64,000 nt of DNA from Cherax quadricarinatus (GCF_038502225.1 NC_091312.1:31269683-31333682), one strand, 5' to 3'; shown: positions 11,945 through 24,499, counted from the first letter of the stretch. Translations and numbers: made by a program. Notes: a model not told the origin generated them from the sequence alone.

Positions 11945-12400
11945 TAAGGGGTATTCTGGGAGAAGTAATACACTCGTTGGATGTCTTGGTAGCATATAAT
12001 ATGGCAAGAAGTGATGAGCCCAGATGCCAGCCCTTTTCCAGTCTGTAGGTCTACGGGTGGAAATAAATGGTATAAAATACCGACACAATGGAAATATAAA
12101 CAAATTGCCAACATCAAACCACCTTTCTCCGCTACAGCTCGGACCTACCTTGAAGAGTGTGCAGATGACTTAAACAATACTCTACCCAAGACTCTATAAC
12201 CCCACCCGGTAGATCATCAGATGCAGCATTCTCCACCTGACCTCAACTTTCTGAACATGACTATAAATACTCTCGTACCTTCCAACCCCAGGTAGATCCG
12301 TGTGTGACTTGAAAAAGCCCACTGTGTGGGTGAAACGTTGTCAATAAAGGATCACATTATACTGCATTTGTGTTTATATTTCCAGGTCTACGGGTACTGA
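11945..12400 (+). mobile_element. Penelope-like element fragment (terminal region)
   Basis: It carries a motif block near 12,309-12,350 (a short hairpin, GAAAC, then GTTGTCAATAAAGG) that resembles the hammerhead-ribozyme-bearing terminal repeats of Penelope-like elements. TGGTATAAAATACCGA at about 12,069-12,084 also occurs in the fragment near 13.96-14.04 kb, tying the two together. There is no RT domain here. The limits are approximate. Confidence 0.5.
12309..12343 (+). ncRNA. Degenerate hammerhead-ribozyme-like motif
   Basis: A 6-bp stem II (GCCCAC / GTGGGT, loop TGT) is followed by GAAA (12,332-12,335) and a minimal stem III: C, loop GTT, G, then T, then C at 12,342, the predicted cleavage nucleotide. 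The other core strand reads TTGAAAA instead of CTGANGA. The 3' half is therefore canonical and the 5' half decayed. Small stem III loops like this are known from Penelope-like elements. Confidence 0.4.
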
Positions 12401-12532
12401 GGGCGGACGTCCGAGGAAGGTGTTTCAAATGAGCAGGATTCGTGACGTCATAGCTAGCCAGGTAGCTACACAGGTAAACTACACAGTACACAGTACTACT
12501 AACACTTGTTCCTAGGTGTTAACCTGCACACA

Positions 12533-12564
<32 letters not shown>
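12533..12564 (+). repeat. (CA)n microsatellite
   Basis: It is a short CA tract just before the coding start of the interrupted LINE-A copy. Confidence 0.9.
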
Positions 12565-12565
<1 letters not shown>

Positions 12566-12579
12566 GCACCACAGTTACA

Positions 12580-12657
12580 GTATTAGAACAGAAGTTGAAG
12601 GTTTGGTACACAAATGCAGATGGATTAACGAATAAACATGAGGAATGGCAAGAAAGA
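12580..12657 (+). pseudogene. LINE-A ORF2 start (first part of split copy A)
   Basis: The stretch encodes LKVWYTNADGLTNKHEEW followed by QERI, the endonuclease start of the CR1-like family. It matches LKIWYTNADGITNKWDEW at 45,983 and the minus-strand copy near 62.99 kb. It stops abruptly at 12,657. The next residues of the family (NEKSPDIIAVTE) appear at about 14,210, so this is the left half of a copy split by roughly 1.55 kb of other repeats. Confidence 0.75.
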
Positions 12658-12658
12658 A

Positions 12659-12760
12659 TCATAAGAACATAAGAACATAAGAAAGGAGGAACACTGCAGC
12701 AGGCCTGTTGGCCCATACTAGGCAGGTCCTTTACAATCCATCCCACTAACGAAACATTTG
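12659..12760 (-). mobile_element. 3' end of LINE family 3 (ATAAGAAC-tailed)
   Basis: It shares ATAAGAACATAAGA and GGAACACTGCAGCAGGCCT with 33,680-33,735, where the same sequence forms the 3' end of a minus-strand LINE. On the minus strand the tail reads TTCTTATGTTCTTATG. Confidence 0.65.
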
Positions 12761-12899
12761 CCCAACCCAATTTTCAATGCTCCCCAAGAAATAAGCTCTG
12801 ATAACTCTCTACCATTTTCACCATAATTTCCCAGTATGACTGTTTCACACACAGGACAAACGGAAATTGAAGACCTATCCACGACTTATTAAAGTCCGG

Positions 12900-13112
12900 G
12901 TCTACCTTTCATACTGACAAAAAAAATTACACTATAGAACTTTGGGTAGATTTTAAGAGATTAGACAGACATATAAATGGGAAGTGCTGGATTTAATTCT
13001 TGGGTGGCTTTGGGGAACGGTTAGGCAATTAGGTGGGTGGGAATGGTTAGTTTCGAGAAGGACCTGCCTAGTATGGGCCAGTAGGCTTAGTGCAATATTC
13101 CTTCAGTTCTTA
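12900..13112 (+). mobile_element. 3' end fragment of LINE family 3 or a relative
   Basis: A short region with FKRLDRHI-like coding (cf. FKNRLDKYM at 33.89 kb) is followed by GACCTGCCTAGTATGGGCCA and TTCAGTTCTTAT. It is the inverted counterpart of the fragment at 12,659-12,760. Confidence 0.5.
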
Positions 13113-13134
13113 TGGAAAAAAACAAAAATACAAA

Positions 13135-13255
13135 TCATACCACGGGTGGCGATTGAACTCGTGGCGAGTGAGTCGTAAAACTCCAGGGCAGAGTATGGTT
13201 TGTTTGCAATAGTGTCATTACGATTTCTCGAGTCAAAACACAAATGCGGTATAAT
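13135..13255 (-). repeat. tRNA-like SINE remnant
   Basis: On the minus strand the block has a B-box-like ACGAGTTCAATCGCC, preceded by TTTACGACTCACTCGCC. It is too decayed to fold as a tRNA. An origin from a Pol III retroposon is inference. Confidence 0.35.
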
Positions 13256-13373
13256 ATAATAAAGGATCTTATACTGCATTTCTATTATTATTCCATCGTG
13301 TGAGTATTTTATACCATTTATCTCCTTATGATTGTTAGGTAAGACACATATGCAACAGTTAGGTATCTTTATT

Positions 13374-13408
13374 TCGAAACGTTTCGCCTACACAGTAGGC
13401 TTCTTCAG
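13374..13408 (-). ncRNA. Hammerhead-ribozyme-like motif
   Basis: Reading the minus strand: CTGAAGA (13,408-13,402, fits CTGANGA), one extra A, a perfect 6-bp stem GCCTAC / GTAGGC with loop TGT, then GAAA (13,385-13,382). Stem III could form as CG-TTT-CG, but the UH cleavage dinucleotide is not in place. It is probably a decayed ribozyme. Confidence 0.4.
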
Positions 13409-13537
13409 TCGAGTACAGAAAAGTTGAAAGAAGCAGAAGAGACTTGAAGACGATGTAATCAGTCCATCACCTTTGAAGTTTTGAGGTGGTCAGTCCCTCA
13501 GTCTGGAGAAGAGTATTGCTCAATAGTCTGAAACAAT

Positions 13538-13793
13538 ATGGAGTTGAAGTATTATTATTAAAGATTCGCCGGTATTCTCCCGGCCCGGGCCTTTTCCAAG
13601 TGGTGGACCAGCACTGGCTCCCTGTCTAGAGTGTGTCTGACACCTAGGTCTCCCATGGGAGGAGGTACCAGTACCCCCTCATCTTGTGAGCTACAAGCTC
13701 GAGCTCAGGCACCAGCCCTGCCCTAGAAGGGCTGGGCATGGTGTCGATGCTATCGAACTGTGGTGTCTCCTGTCTCTACCATGGAGTTAAAGT
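13538..13793 (-). mobile_element. TAA-tailed retroposon, copy 1, with 13-bp target duplication
   Basis: The body is 13,551-13,780. On the minus strand it ends in AATCTTTAATAATAAT. Flanks are ATGGAGTTGAAGT (13,538-13,550) and ATGGAGTTAAAGT (13,781-13,793), one mismatch apart. The body is about 230 bp and shares long blocks with the copy at 41,262-41,556 (GGCCCGGGCCTTTTCCAAGT, CTCCCATGGGAGGAGG). It has no coding capacity and no clear A/B boxes, so it is either a SINE or a truncated LINE trailer. The TAA tail suggests mobilisation by I-type machinery. Confidence 0.8.
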
Positions 13794-14209
13794 GACAAGA
13801 TGGAGCCTTATATACCGCCTGGAGGTGAGAATGTAGTCGTTGGGAGGTCATGTCCCTCTCAAATCCAGCCATTCTCACTAGTAGAAGTTGTCCAAGTTGG
13901 TTTCAGTTCTGTACCAAGATACCCTTGTGTTGCAGTGTCTGACAGAGTGAATATTAAAATGGTATAAAATACCGAAATAAAGATACCTAACTGTTGCATG
14001 TTTGTCTTACCTAACAACCTGTCGGTATTTTATACCACTTTAATATTCACTCCTTATGATTCTTAAGAGAACTTTATAATAGAGCTGACCGTACATACAT
14101 AGTGACACAGTCAAGGTTAAAGAGTCGAGTACATTGACCTGAGTTAAGGTGACGGTAGGAGTGACAAGAATCGTGATAACAACTGCTTGTTCGTACCTCT
14201 GACCTCAAT

Positions 14210-16985
14210 GAGAAGTCCCCAGACATCATAGCAGTTACAGAAACAAAACTCACGGAGACAATAACAGATGCAATCTTCCCACCAGGATACCAGATCATGA
14301 GGAAAGATAGAAGGGGCAGGGGGGAGGTGGGGTTGCTCTGCTCGTAAAAAACATGGAAATTCGAGAAAATGGAAGGCATAGATGAGACTATACACTTCAG
14401 TCTGGGGAACACAAAGTGGTCATTGCAGTGCTGTATAATCCACCACAGAACTGCAGGAGGCCAAGAGAGGAATATGAAGAGAGCAACAGAGCAATGGTGG
14501 ACACACTTGCTGAGGTGGCAAGAAGAGCTCATTCCAGCAGATCAAAGTTGCTGGTTATGGGGGATTTCAACCACAGGGAGATCGACTGGGAAAACCTGGA
14601 GCCTCATGGGGGTCCCGAAACATGGAGAGCCAGGATGTTGGACGTGGTGCTGGAAAACCTCATGCACCAACATGTTAAGGACACTACCAGAGTGAGAGGG
14701 GAGGATGAACCAGCAAGATTGGACCTTGTGTTCACCCTGGGCAGCTCAGACATTGAGGACATCAAGTATGAGAGTCCCCTAGGAGCTAGCGACCACGTGG
14801 TTCTGTGCTTTGAATACATAGTAGAGCTGCAAGTGGAGAGAATAACAGGAGTTGAATGGGAAAAGCCTGACTATAAAAGAGGGGACTACATAGGGTTGAA
14901 GAACTTCCTGCGGGAGGTCCAGTGGGACAGAGAACTGGCAGGAAAGCCAGTAAATGAAATGATGGAATATGTAACAACAAAATGCAAGGAGGCAGTGGAA
15001 AAGTTTATTCCCAAGGGCAACAGTAACAACGGGAAGACCAGAACGAGCCCCTGGTTTACCCGACGGTGTAAGGAGGCAAAAACAAAGTGCAATAGAGAAT
15101 GGAAAAAGTACAGAAGGCAGAGAACACACGAAAATAGGGAGATCAGTCGCAGAGCCAGGAATGAGTATGCACAAGTAAGGAGGGAGGCCCAGCGACAGTA
15201 TGAAAATGACATAGCATCGAGGATCAAGACTGACCCGAAACTGTTGTATAGCCACATCAGGAGGAAGACAACAGTCAAAGACCAGGTGATCAAATTAAGG
15301 ACAGAAGGTGGAGAACTCACAAGAAATGATCAGGAGGTATGAGGAGCTGAACAGGAGATTTAAGGAAGTTTTTACAGTAGAGACAGGAAGGGCTGTGGGA
15401 AGACAGCTCAGAAGGGAACATCAAGAGGGAATATTCCAACAAGTGTTGGATGACATACGAACAACTGAGGAGGAGGTGATGAAGCTCTTAAGTGACCTTG
15501 ACACCTCAAAGGCGATGGGACCGGACGACATCTCCCCATGGGTCCTTAGAGAAGGAGCAGAGATGCTGTGCGTGCCTCTAACCACAAACTTCAACACATC
15601 CCTTGAAACTGGGCAACTACCTGAGAAATGGAAGACAGCTAATGTAGTCCCCATATTTAAGAAAGGAAACAGAAACGAGGCACTAAACTACAGACCTGTG
15701 TCTCTGACATGTATTGTGTACAAAGTCATGGAGAAGATTATCAGGAGGAGAGTGGTCGAACACCTGGAAAGGAACAAGATTATAAATGAAAACCAGCATG
15801 GGTTCATGGAAGGCAAATCCTGTATCACAAACCTCCTGGAGTTTTATGACAAGGTAACAGAAGTAAGACACGAGAGAGAGGGGTGGGTAGATTGCGTTTT
15901 CCTAGACTGCAGGAAGGCCTTTGACACAGTTCCCCACAAGAGATTGGTGCAGAAGCTCGAGGATCAGGCGCATGTAAAAGGGAGGGCACTGCAATGGATA
16001 AGGGAATACCTGACAGAGAGGCAGCAACGAATCATGGTACGTGAAGAGGTATCACAGTGGGCGCCTGTTACGAGCGGGGTCCCACAGGGGTCAGTTCTAG
16101 GACCAGTGCTATTTTTGATATATGTGAACGACATGATGGAAGGAATAGACTCTGAAGTGTCCCTGTTCGCAGATGATGTGAAGTTGATGAGAAGAATTAA
16201 ATCGGACGAGGATGAGGCAGGACTGCAAAGAGACCTGGACAGGCTGGACATGTGGTCCAGTAACTGGCTTCTCGAATTCAATCCAGCCAAATGCAAAGTC
16301 ATGAAGATTGGGGGGGGGGCAAAGAAGACCGCAGACAGAGTATACGCTAGGTGGACAAAGACTACAGACCTCACTCAGGGAGAAGGACCTTGGGGTGACC
16401 ATAACACCGAGCACATCACCGGAGGCACACATCAACCAAATAACTGCTGCAGCATACGGGCGCCTGGCAAACCTGAGAATAGCGTTCCGATACCTTAAAA
16501 AGGAATCGTTCAAGACACTGTACACTGTGTATGTTATGCCCATACTGGAGTATGCAGCACCAGTCTGGAACCCACACCTGGTCAAGCACGTCAAGAAGTT
16601 AGAGAAAGTACAAAGGTTTGCAACAAGGCTAGTCCCAGAGCTCAAGGGAATGTCGTACGAGGAAAGGTTAAGGGAAATCGGACTGACGACACTGGAGGAC
16701 AGAAGGGTCAGGGGAGACATGATAACGACATACAAGATACTGCGGGGAATAGACAAGGTGGACAGAGATAGGATGTTCCAGAGAAGGGACACAGGGACAA
16801 GGGGTCACAACTGGAAGCTGAAGACTCAGACGAATCACAGGGACGTTAGGAAGTATTTCTTCAGTCATAGAGTTGTCAGCAAGTGGAATAGCCTAGCAAG
16901 TGAAGTAGTGGAGGCAGGAACCATACATAGTTTTAAGAAGAGGTGTGACAAAGCTCAGGAAGCAGAGAGAGAGAGGACCCAGTAG
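14210..16985 (+). pseudogene. LINE-A ORF2: endonuclease and RT, two or more frameshifts
   Basis: This is an APE-type endonuclease plus RT polyprotein without RNase H. The endonuclease core is at 14,416-14,830 (VIAVLYNPPQNCRRP, MGDFNHREIDW, GASDHVVL). A basic linker follows, then RT with TSKAMGPDDISPWVL, VFLDCRKAFDTVPHKRL (about 15,896-15,945), SGVPQGSVLGPVLF and FADD at 16,168-16,179. The C-terminal part is SWNPHLVKHVKKLEKVQ-like. Frames change at about 15,340, where a 2-base loss relative to the copy at 47.2 kb is apparent, and in a ten-G run at about 16,310-16,319. Between 14,210 and 14,415 the endonuclease start is also out of frame. Catalytic motifs are intact. Confidence 0.82.
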
Positions 16986-17048
16986 CGATCAGTGAAGAGG
17001 CGGGGCCAGGAGCTGAGTCTCGACCCCTGCAACCACAATTAGGTGAGT
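14210..17048 (+). mobile_element. LINE-A (CR1-like) copy A, main part
   Basis: It continues the copy begun at 12,580. Coding runs to 16,985, then a short trailer GAGGCGGGGCCAGGAGCT and AGGTGAGTAC leads directly into (CA)n. The same trailer closes the copies near 43.9, 48.8, 57.6, 27.0 and 63.6 kb. The full element is 5' of ORF2 plus about 2.9 kb; ORF1 is not visible here. Confidence 0.85.
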
Positions 17049-17082
<34 letters not shown>

Positions 17083-17095
17083 ACGCGCGCACACA

Positions 17096-17162
<67 letters not shown>

Positions 17163-17167
17163 GCACG

Positions 17168-17230
<63 letters not shown>

Positions 17231-17231
17231 G

Positions 17232-17307
<76 letters not shown>
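17049..17307 (+). repeat. (CA)n microsatellite, 259 bp
   Basis: An uninterrupted CA tract except for ACGC variants near 17,083, 17,159 and 17,227. It begins exactly where the LINE-A trailer GGTGAGTAC ends, so the LINE tail probably seeded it. Long open frames on both strands here are artefacts of the dinucleotide. Confidence 0.97.
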
Positions 17308-17311
<4 letters not shown>

Positions 17312-17860
17312 TTATTAGCAGACGTCATTGCATAAATTTATTTGTTTCCTTTGGCAAAACGATTCTTACTTAATAAGTCAAGACCGCAAAAAAGATGTAA
17401 TGACCACGTGATTATTCGTTATGGTTATTGTTCAAGAGATAAATGTCTGTAAGTGTCTGAGCGGTGCTTCTCAACTCTTAAATAATTGAGTCAAATATTG
17501 ACAGCATCGGCTATTGCTAAAATATTCACAAAGGTCCGCCATCATCAGTCCTTATCTGCGCCGGTGAGATCCCAGCCCATGAATATTTCTGTGTTAAGCC
17601 TCTCTCTCCGCCCACCTGTAGTATCCTAACCCTCCTGCTCCTTCTTCCGACCCTGCTGCTCCTGCTAGGTGTTTCGCCTTTCTACTGTCTTCCGGCTTTC
17701 TTACTGCGTTTCTGCAGTAAGAAATGTGTTCCTCTCCTTTTCTATTTTCCGTCTTTTCTAATGTGCGTTCTGCTCCTTGTTTTCCGTGTCTTACGTACTC
17801 GTTTTATCAACCGGTTATTAACGCATCCTTTCGTCTGCTACAGATCCTCTTCTTTCTCCT
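17308..17860. other. Unique-looking spacer, no gene seen
   Basis: No motif or coding region recognised. The last 250 bases are pyrimidine-rich (CTCCTGCTCCTT-type), which may mark the degenerate edge of the following minisatellite. Confidence 0.4.
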
Positions 17861-17864
17861 GCAA

Positions 17865-18385
17865 CAGCGGGTCCTCCATGCTACAGTAGTGGGTCCTCCT
17901 CGCTACAGCATTGAGTCCTTCCTATTGCATTGCAGCAGTGGGTCCTCTCTACTACAGTAGTGGGTCCTCCCTGTTGCAGCAGTGGGTCCTCCCTGCTACA
18001 GCAGTGGGTCCTCCCTGCTACAGCAGTGGGTCCTTTCTGCTAAAGCAGTGGGCCCTCCCTACTACAGAAATGGGTTCTCCCTGTTACAGCAGTGGGTTCT
18101 CCCTGTTATGGCAGCGGGTCCTCCCTGTTACAGCAGTGGGTCCTCCCTGTTGCAGCAGTGGGTCCTCCCTGCTACAGCAGTGAGCCCTCCCTGCTACAGC
18201 AGTGGGTCCTCCTTGCTGCAGCAGTGGGTCTTCCTTGCTACAGCAGTGGGTCCTCCCTGTTACAGCAGTGGGTCCTCCCTGTTATAGCAGTAGGCCCTAC
18301 CTGTTACAGCAGTGGGTTCTCCCTGCTACAGCAGTGGACCCTCCCTGCTGCAGCAGTGGGCCCTCCCTACTACAGTAGTGTGTCC
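17865..18385 (+). repeat. 22-bp minisatellite, left block
   Basis: About 24 copies of a unit close to CAGTGGGTCCTCCCTGCTA plus CAG, period 22. Variation is mostly C/T at the GTTA/GCTA site. Three units equal 66 bp, hence open frames with a 22-residue repeat (GPPCYSSGSSLLQQWVLPAT), which I read as artefact. The array resumes at 21,633 after a LINE. Confidence 0.95.
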
Positions 18386-18394
18386 TACAATAGT

Positions 18395-21300
18395 AGCTAC
18401 GACAACCCAACTCCAGGTGATTTTTTAGTGGCAGAAAACGGAAAAAGAAAATGGAAGGAAATAACAAAAATAGTCCACCACCTCGGAGCCTTGTTGGACT
18501 GGAGGCGCAGCCAGTGGCCACCTATGGCCCTCCAGAACTACAACTACTGATGCCAATAACAAAATCCCCCCAACAAACACAAAATACAACCTCGTTCATA
18601 TTTGCTAATATACAGGGCCTTAAGCCATTCACCAACAACAAAATACCTTTTATCAGTGGACTTCTAGAGGAGTCTAATGCAATGTTTGCAGCCTTCACAG
18701 AGACTCACACAAAATATCACTTTGACAGTGAGATATGGATAAGTGGTTACATCCTTTTTAGATGTGACAGAAAGAACAGGCAACAAGGGGGGGTTGGCCT
18801 GTATGTCAAAGAGTCCCTCATCTGCACGGAGTTGCTGAACACAACAAATGAGGTAGTTGAAGCTTTATCAATAAAGATCAAGAACCAAAACCTAGTCATT
18901 GTAGTTGTATATAAGCCATCAGATGCAACCTCCCAACAGTTCAAGGAACAGCTACTGAAAATTGATTACTTTCTGGAAAGCATTCCAGCTCCATCCCCAA
19001 ACATCTTACTGCTTGGTGATTTCAACCTAAGGCATACAAAATGGAAGAATGTAGCGAATAATGTTATAGCTGAAACAATCCCCAGAGGTAGCGCAGATGA
19101 AAGGTCACACACACATGAGCTACTAAGTCTCTGCGAAAAACACACCTTAAGCCAGCAGACAGTGGAGCCAACAAGACTAGAAAACACACTTGACCTTATC
19201 TTCACAAATAATGAGGAACTGATAAGAGACATAAGAATATCAAAAACAACTAATTTCGATCACAACCTAATCGAAGTCCAGACATACATGCATAGGGGTC
19301 CTGATCAGCAGAATGCATGTACCTGTGAAGGTGTCTTCACAAAATACAACTTCAACAACAAGAACATCAACTGGCACCAGGTAAACCATGTCTTAAATGA
19401 AACATGTTGGGAAGATATCTTAAATGACATGGATCCAAACCAGTGCCTTGAAAGGATCAACTTCCTGGCAGCTGAAGCATGTTCTAGGCATATTCCCCTA
19501 AGAAAGAAGAAAAGCAGGAGTAAACTGGAGAGAGAAAGACGCTCCCTCTACAGGAGATGACGAAGAGTCACTGAGCTCCTCAGGAATGCTAGAATATCTG
19601 ATACACGAAAGGATGCGCTGACCGGGGAAGTGGAAACTATCGAACTTAAGTTAAATGACTCTTACAGGAACCAGGAGAGACAGGAGGAGCTTAAAGCTAT
19701 TAGTGAAATTGAAAGAAATTCGAAATATTTCTTTTCATATGCCAAAAACAAGGCAAATACCACATCTAGTATTGGGCTCTTACTCAGACAGGATGGGACT
19801 TACACAGATGACAACAAGGAAATGAATGAAATAATGAAATCCCAGTACGACTCCGTGTTTAGTGAGCCACTAATCAGTCTGAGGATCGACGACCCAAAGA
19901 TTTCTTCATGAATGAGCCTCATAACTCCATAAATGTATGCCAGATTTCCGACATTACCCTAACTCTGATAGACTTCGAAAAAGTCATTAACAACATGCCC
20001 ATTCACTCAACCCCGTGCCCAGACTCATGGAACTCTGTATTCATTAAGAACTGCAAGAAACCCCTCTCGCGTGCCCTAAGTACACTATGGAGGAGGAGCT
20101 TGGACATGGGTGAAATTCCACAGTCACTTAAAACAACGGATATAGCCCCACTCCATAAAGATGGCAGCAAAGCATTAGCTAAGAACTATAGACCAATAGC
20201 TCTAACGTCCCACATCATAAAAATCTTTGAAAGAGTGCTAAGAAGCAGGATTGCAAATCACCTGGATTCCCAAAATCTGCACAATCCAGGGCAACATGGG
20301 TTCAGGGCAGGTAGCTCCTGCCTCTCACAACTACTGGATCACTATGATATGGCCTTGGATGCACTGGAAGAAAATCAGAATGCAGATGTAATATACACAG
20401 ACTTTGCAAAAGCGTTTGACAAATGAGATTATGGCGTAATAACGCATACAATACGTGCTAAAGGAATAACTGGGAAAGTGGGGAGATGGATCTTCAACTT
20501 CCTAACAAATCGAACACAAAGAGTAGTGGTCAACAGCGTTAAATCGGAGGCTGCCATAGTGAAGAGCTCTGTTACACAAGGCACAGTACTCGCCCCCATC
20601 TTATTCCTCATTCTCATATCAGACATAGACAGAGATAAACACCACAACACCGTATCATCCTTTGCGGATGATACTAGAATCTGCATGAGGCTGTCATCTG
20701 CTGAGGACACGGTTAACCTCCAAGAAGATATAAACAAAGTTTTCCAGTGGGCAACGGAAAACAATATGATGTTCATTGAGAACAAATTCCAACTACTCCG
20801 TTATGGAAAACTGGAGGAGATAATAACTAGAACAGAGTATACTACAAACTCTGGCCATACAATAGAGCAGAAAAATAATGTAAGGGACCTGGGAGTAGTA
20901 ATGTCCGAGGATCTCACTTTCAAGGATCACAACAGTGCCACGATCACACGTGCAAAGAAAATGATAGGATGGATAATGAGAAAATTCAAAACAAGAGATG
21001 CCAAGCCAATGATTATCCTTTTCAAATCACTTGTTCTCTCTAGGCTGGAATACTGCTGTACATTAACATCTCCATTCAAAGCAGGTGAAACTGCAGATCT
21101 AGAGAGTGTACAGAGATCCTTTACTGCACGTATAAGCTCTGTCAAGCACCTTAACTATTGGGAACGCTTGGAAGCACTTGACGTTTACTCGTTGGAACGC
21201 AGGAGAGAGAGATATATCATAATCTACACTTGGAAAATCCTGGAAGGAATAGTCCCGAATCTGCACACAGAAATCACTCCCTACGAAAGTAAAAGACTGG

Positions 21301-21632
21301 GCAGGCGATGTAAATTACCCCCAATTAAAAGTAGGGGCGCCATTGGTACACTAAGAGAAAACACCATAAGTGTCCGGGGCCCAAGACTGTTCAACAGCCT
21401 CCCATCAAGCATTAGGGGAATTACCAATAAACCCCTGGCTGCCTTCAAGAGAGAGCTGGGCAGATACCTAAAGTCAGTGCCGGATCAGCCAGGCTGTGGC
21501 TAGTACGTTGGACTGCGTGCGGCCAGCAGTAACGGCCTGGTTGATCAGGCCCTGATCCACCGGGAGGCCTGGTCATGGACCGGGCCACGGGGGCGTTGAT
21601 CCCCGGAATAACCTCCAGGTAACCTCCAGGTA
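18395..21632 (+). mobile_element. LINE family 2 (CR1-like), inserted in the minisatellite
   Basis: A 3.2-kb LINE lies between two blocks of the same 22-bp array. It has one ORF2, no ORF1 seen, and a trailer GGGGGCGTTGATCCCCGGAA ending in two AACCTCCAGGT units, which probably act as the short terminal repeat typical of CR1 tails. A 260-bp 3'-end copy occurs at 34,128-34,387 and an internal piece at 22,317-22,448. Confidence 0.85.
18451..21503 (+). pseudogene. LINE family 2 ORF2: endonuclease and RT, two stops and one frameshift
   Basis: The frame opens at 18,451. The endonuclease shows FIFANIQGLKPFTNNK, the catalytic Glu in AAFTETH, LLGDFNLRHTKW at about 19,010 and FDHNLIE in place of the usual SDH. 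A TGA at 19,558-19,560 and another at 20,424-20,426 are in frame with what follows. A frameshift near 19,905 joins 19,630-19,911 to 19,908-20,426. RT has NYRPIALTSHIIKIFE, VIYTDFAKAFDK, VTQGTVLAPILF and FADDTRICM at 20,661. The C-terminus is conserved (GPRLFNSLPSSIRGI). The original protein would be about 1000 residues. Confidence 0.85.
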
Positions 21633-21955
21633 CCCGTTACAGCAGTGGGACATCCTTATTATAGCAGTAGGTGCGCCCTGTTGCAACAGTGGGTCCTCCC
21701 TGCTACAGCAGTGGGTCCTCCCTGCTACAGCAGTGGGTCCTCTCTGCTACAGCAGTGGGCCCTCTCTGCTACAGCAGTGGGTCATCCCTGCTACAACACT
21801 GGGCCCTTCCTGCTACAGCAGTGGACCCTCCCTACTACAGCAGTGAGTCCTCTCTGTTACAGCAGTGGGTCTTCCCTGCTACAGCAGTGGGTCCTTCCTG
21901 CTACAGCAGTGAGCCCTCCCAACTACAGCAGTGGGTCTTCCCTGCTACAGCCACG
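21633..21955 (+). repeat. 22-bp minisatellite, right block
   Basis: About 14 further copies of the unit at 17,865-18,385. The block begins in the middle of a unit (CCCGTTACAGCAGTGGGACA) directly after the LINE tail. Confidence 0.93.
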
Positions 21956-22142
21956 GGCCTGATCGCTGCTTCACTCAGACTTCCACTCAGAGACGACGTC
22001 AAGATTCCTTGTGGAGACGCTGACGTGATTTGTTTCCCAGGAGAGTGAGACTCTCATGCTTCCCTGCATATCTTGTCCTAGTCTCTCTTCACTCTTCTTG
22101 CCTTGCTGTTCCCTATTGGAGTATTTTTTATGATACAGATGC

Positions 22143-22310
<168 letters not shown>

Positions 22311-22316
22311 TTTATA

Positions 22317-24475
<2,159 letters not shown>

Positions 24476-24499
24476 AGTCCTCCAGGGGTCGTGACGCTA

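Larger units (their letters stand above)
13290..14060 (-). mobile_element. Penelope-like element remnant with inverted arms
   Basis: Arms at 13,332-13,375 and 13,974-14,017 are 44-bp inverted copies with about three mismatches. Outside them, TATTTTATACC and TCCTTATGATT occur as direct repeats on both sides. Next to the left arm lies a hammerhead-like motif on the minus strand. Complex terminal repeats of this kind are characteristic of Penelope-like retroelements. No coding part remains, and a 230-bp retroposon sits in the middle. Confidence 0.5.
12658..14209. mobile_element. Nested insertion block inside LINE-A copy A
   Basis: It is a mosaic. First comes a minus-strand LINE 3' end with an ATAAGAAC tail (12,659-12,760). 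Then comes a plus-strand LINE 3' end ending near TTCAGTTCTTATGG (about 12,900-13,112). Then come a tRNA-like repeat remnant (about 13,135-13,250) and Penelope-like sequence (about 13,290-14,060), itself split by a TAA-tailed retroposon. Both flanks continue the same LINE-A reading frame. Confidence 0.7.

Noticed and set aside
16933..17328. Cysteine-valine repeat protein frames
   Set aside because: Translation of (CA)n or (GT)n; no real gene.
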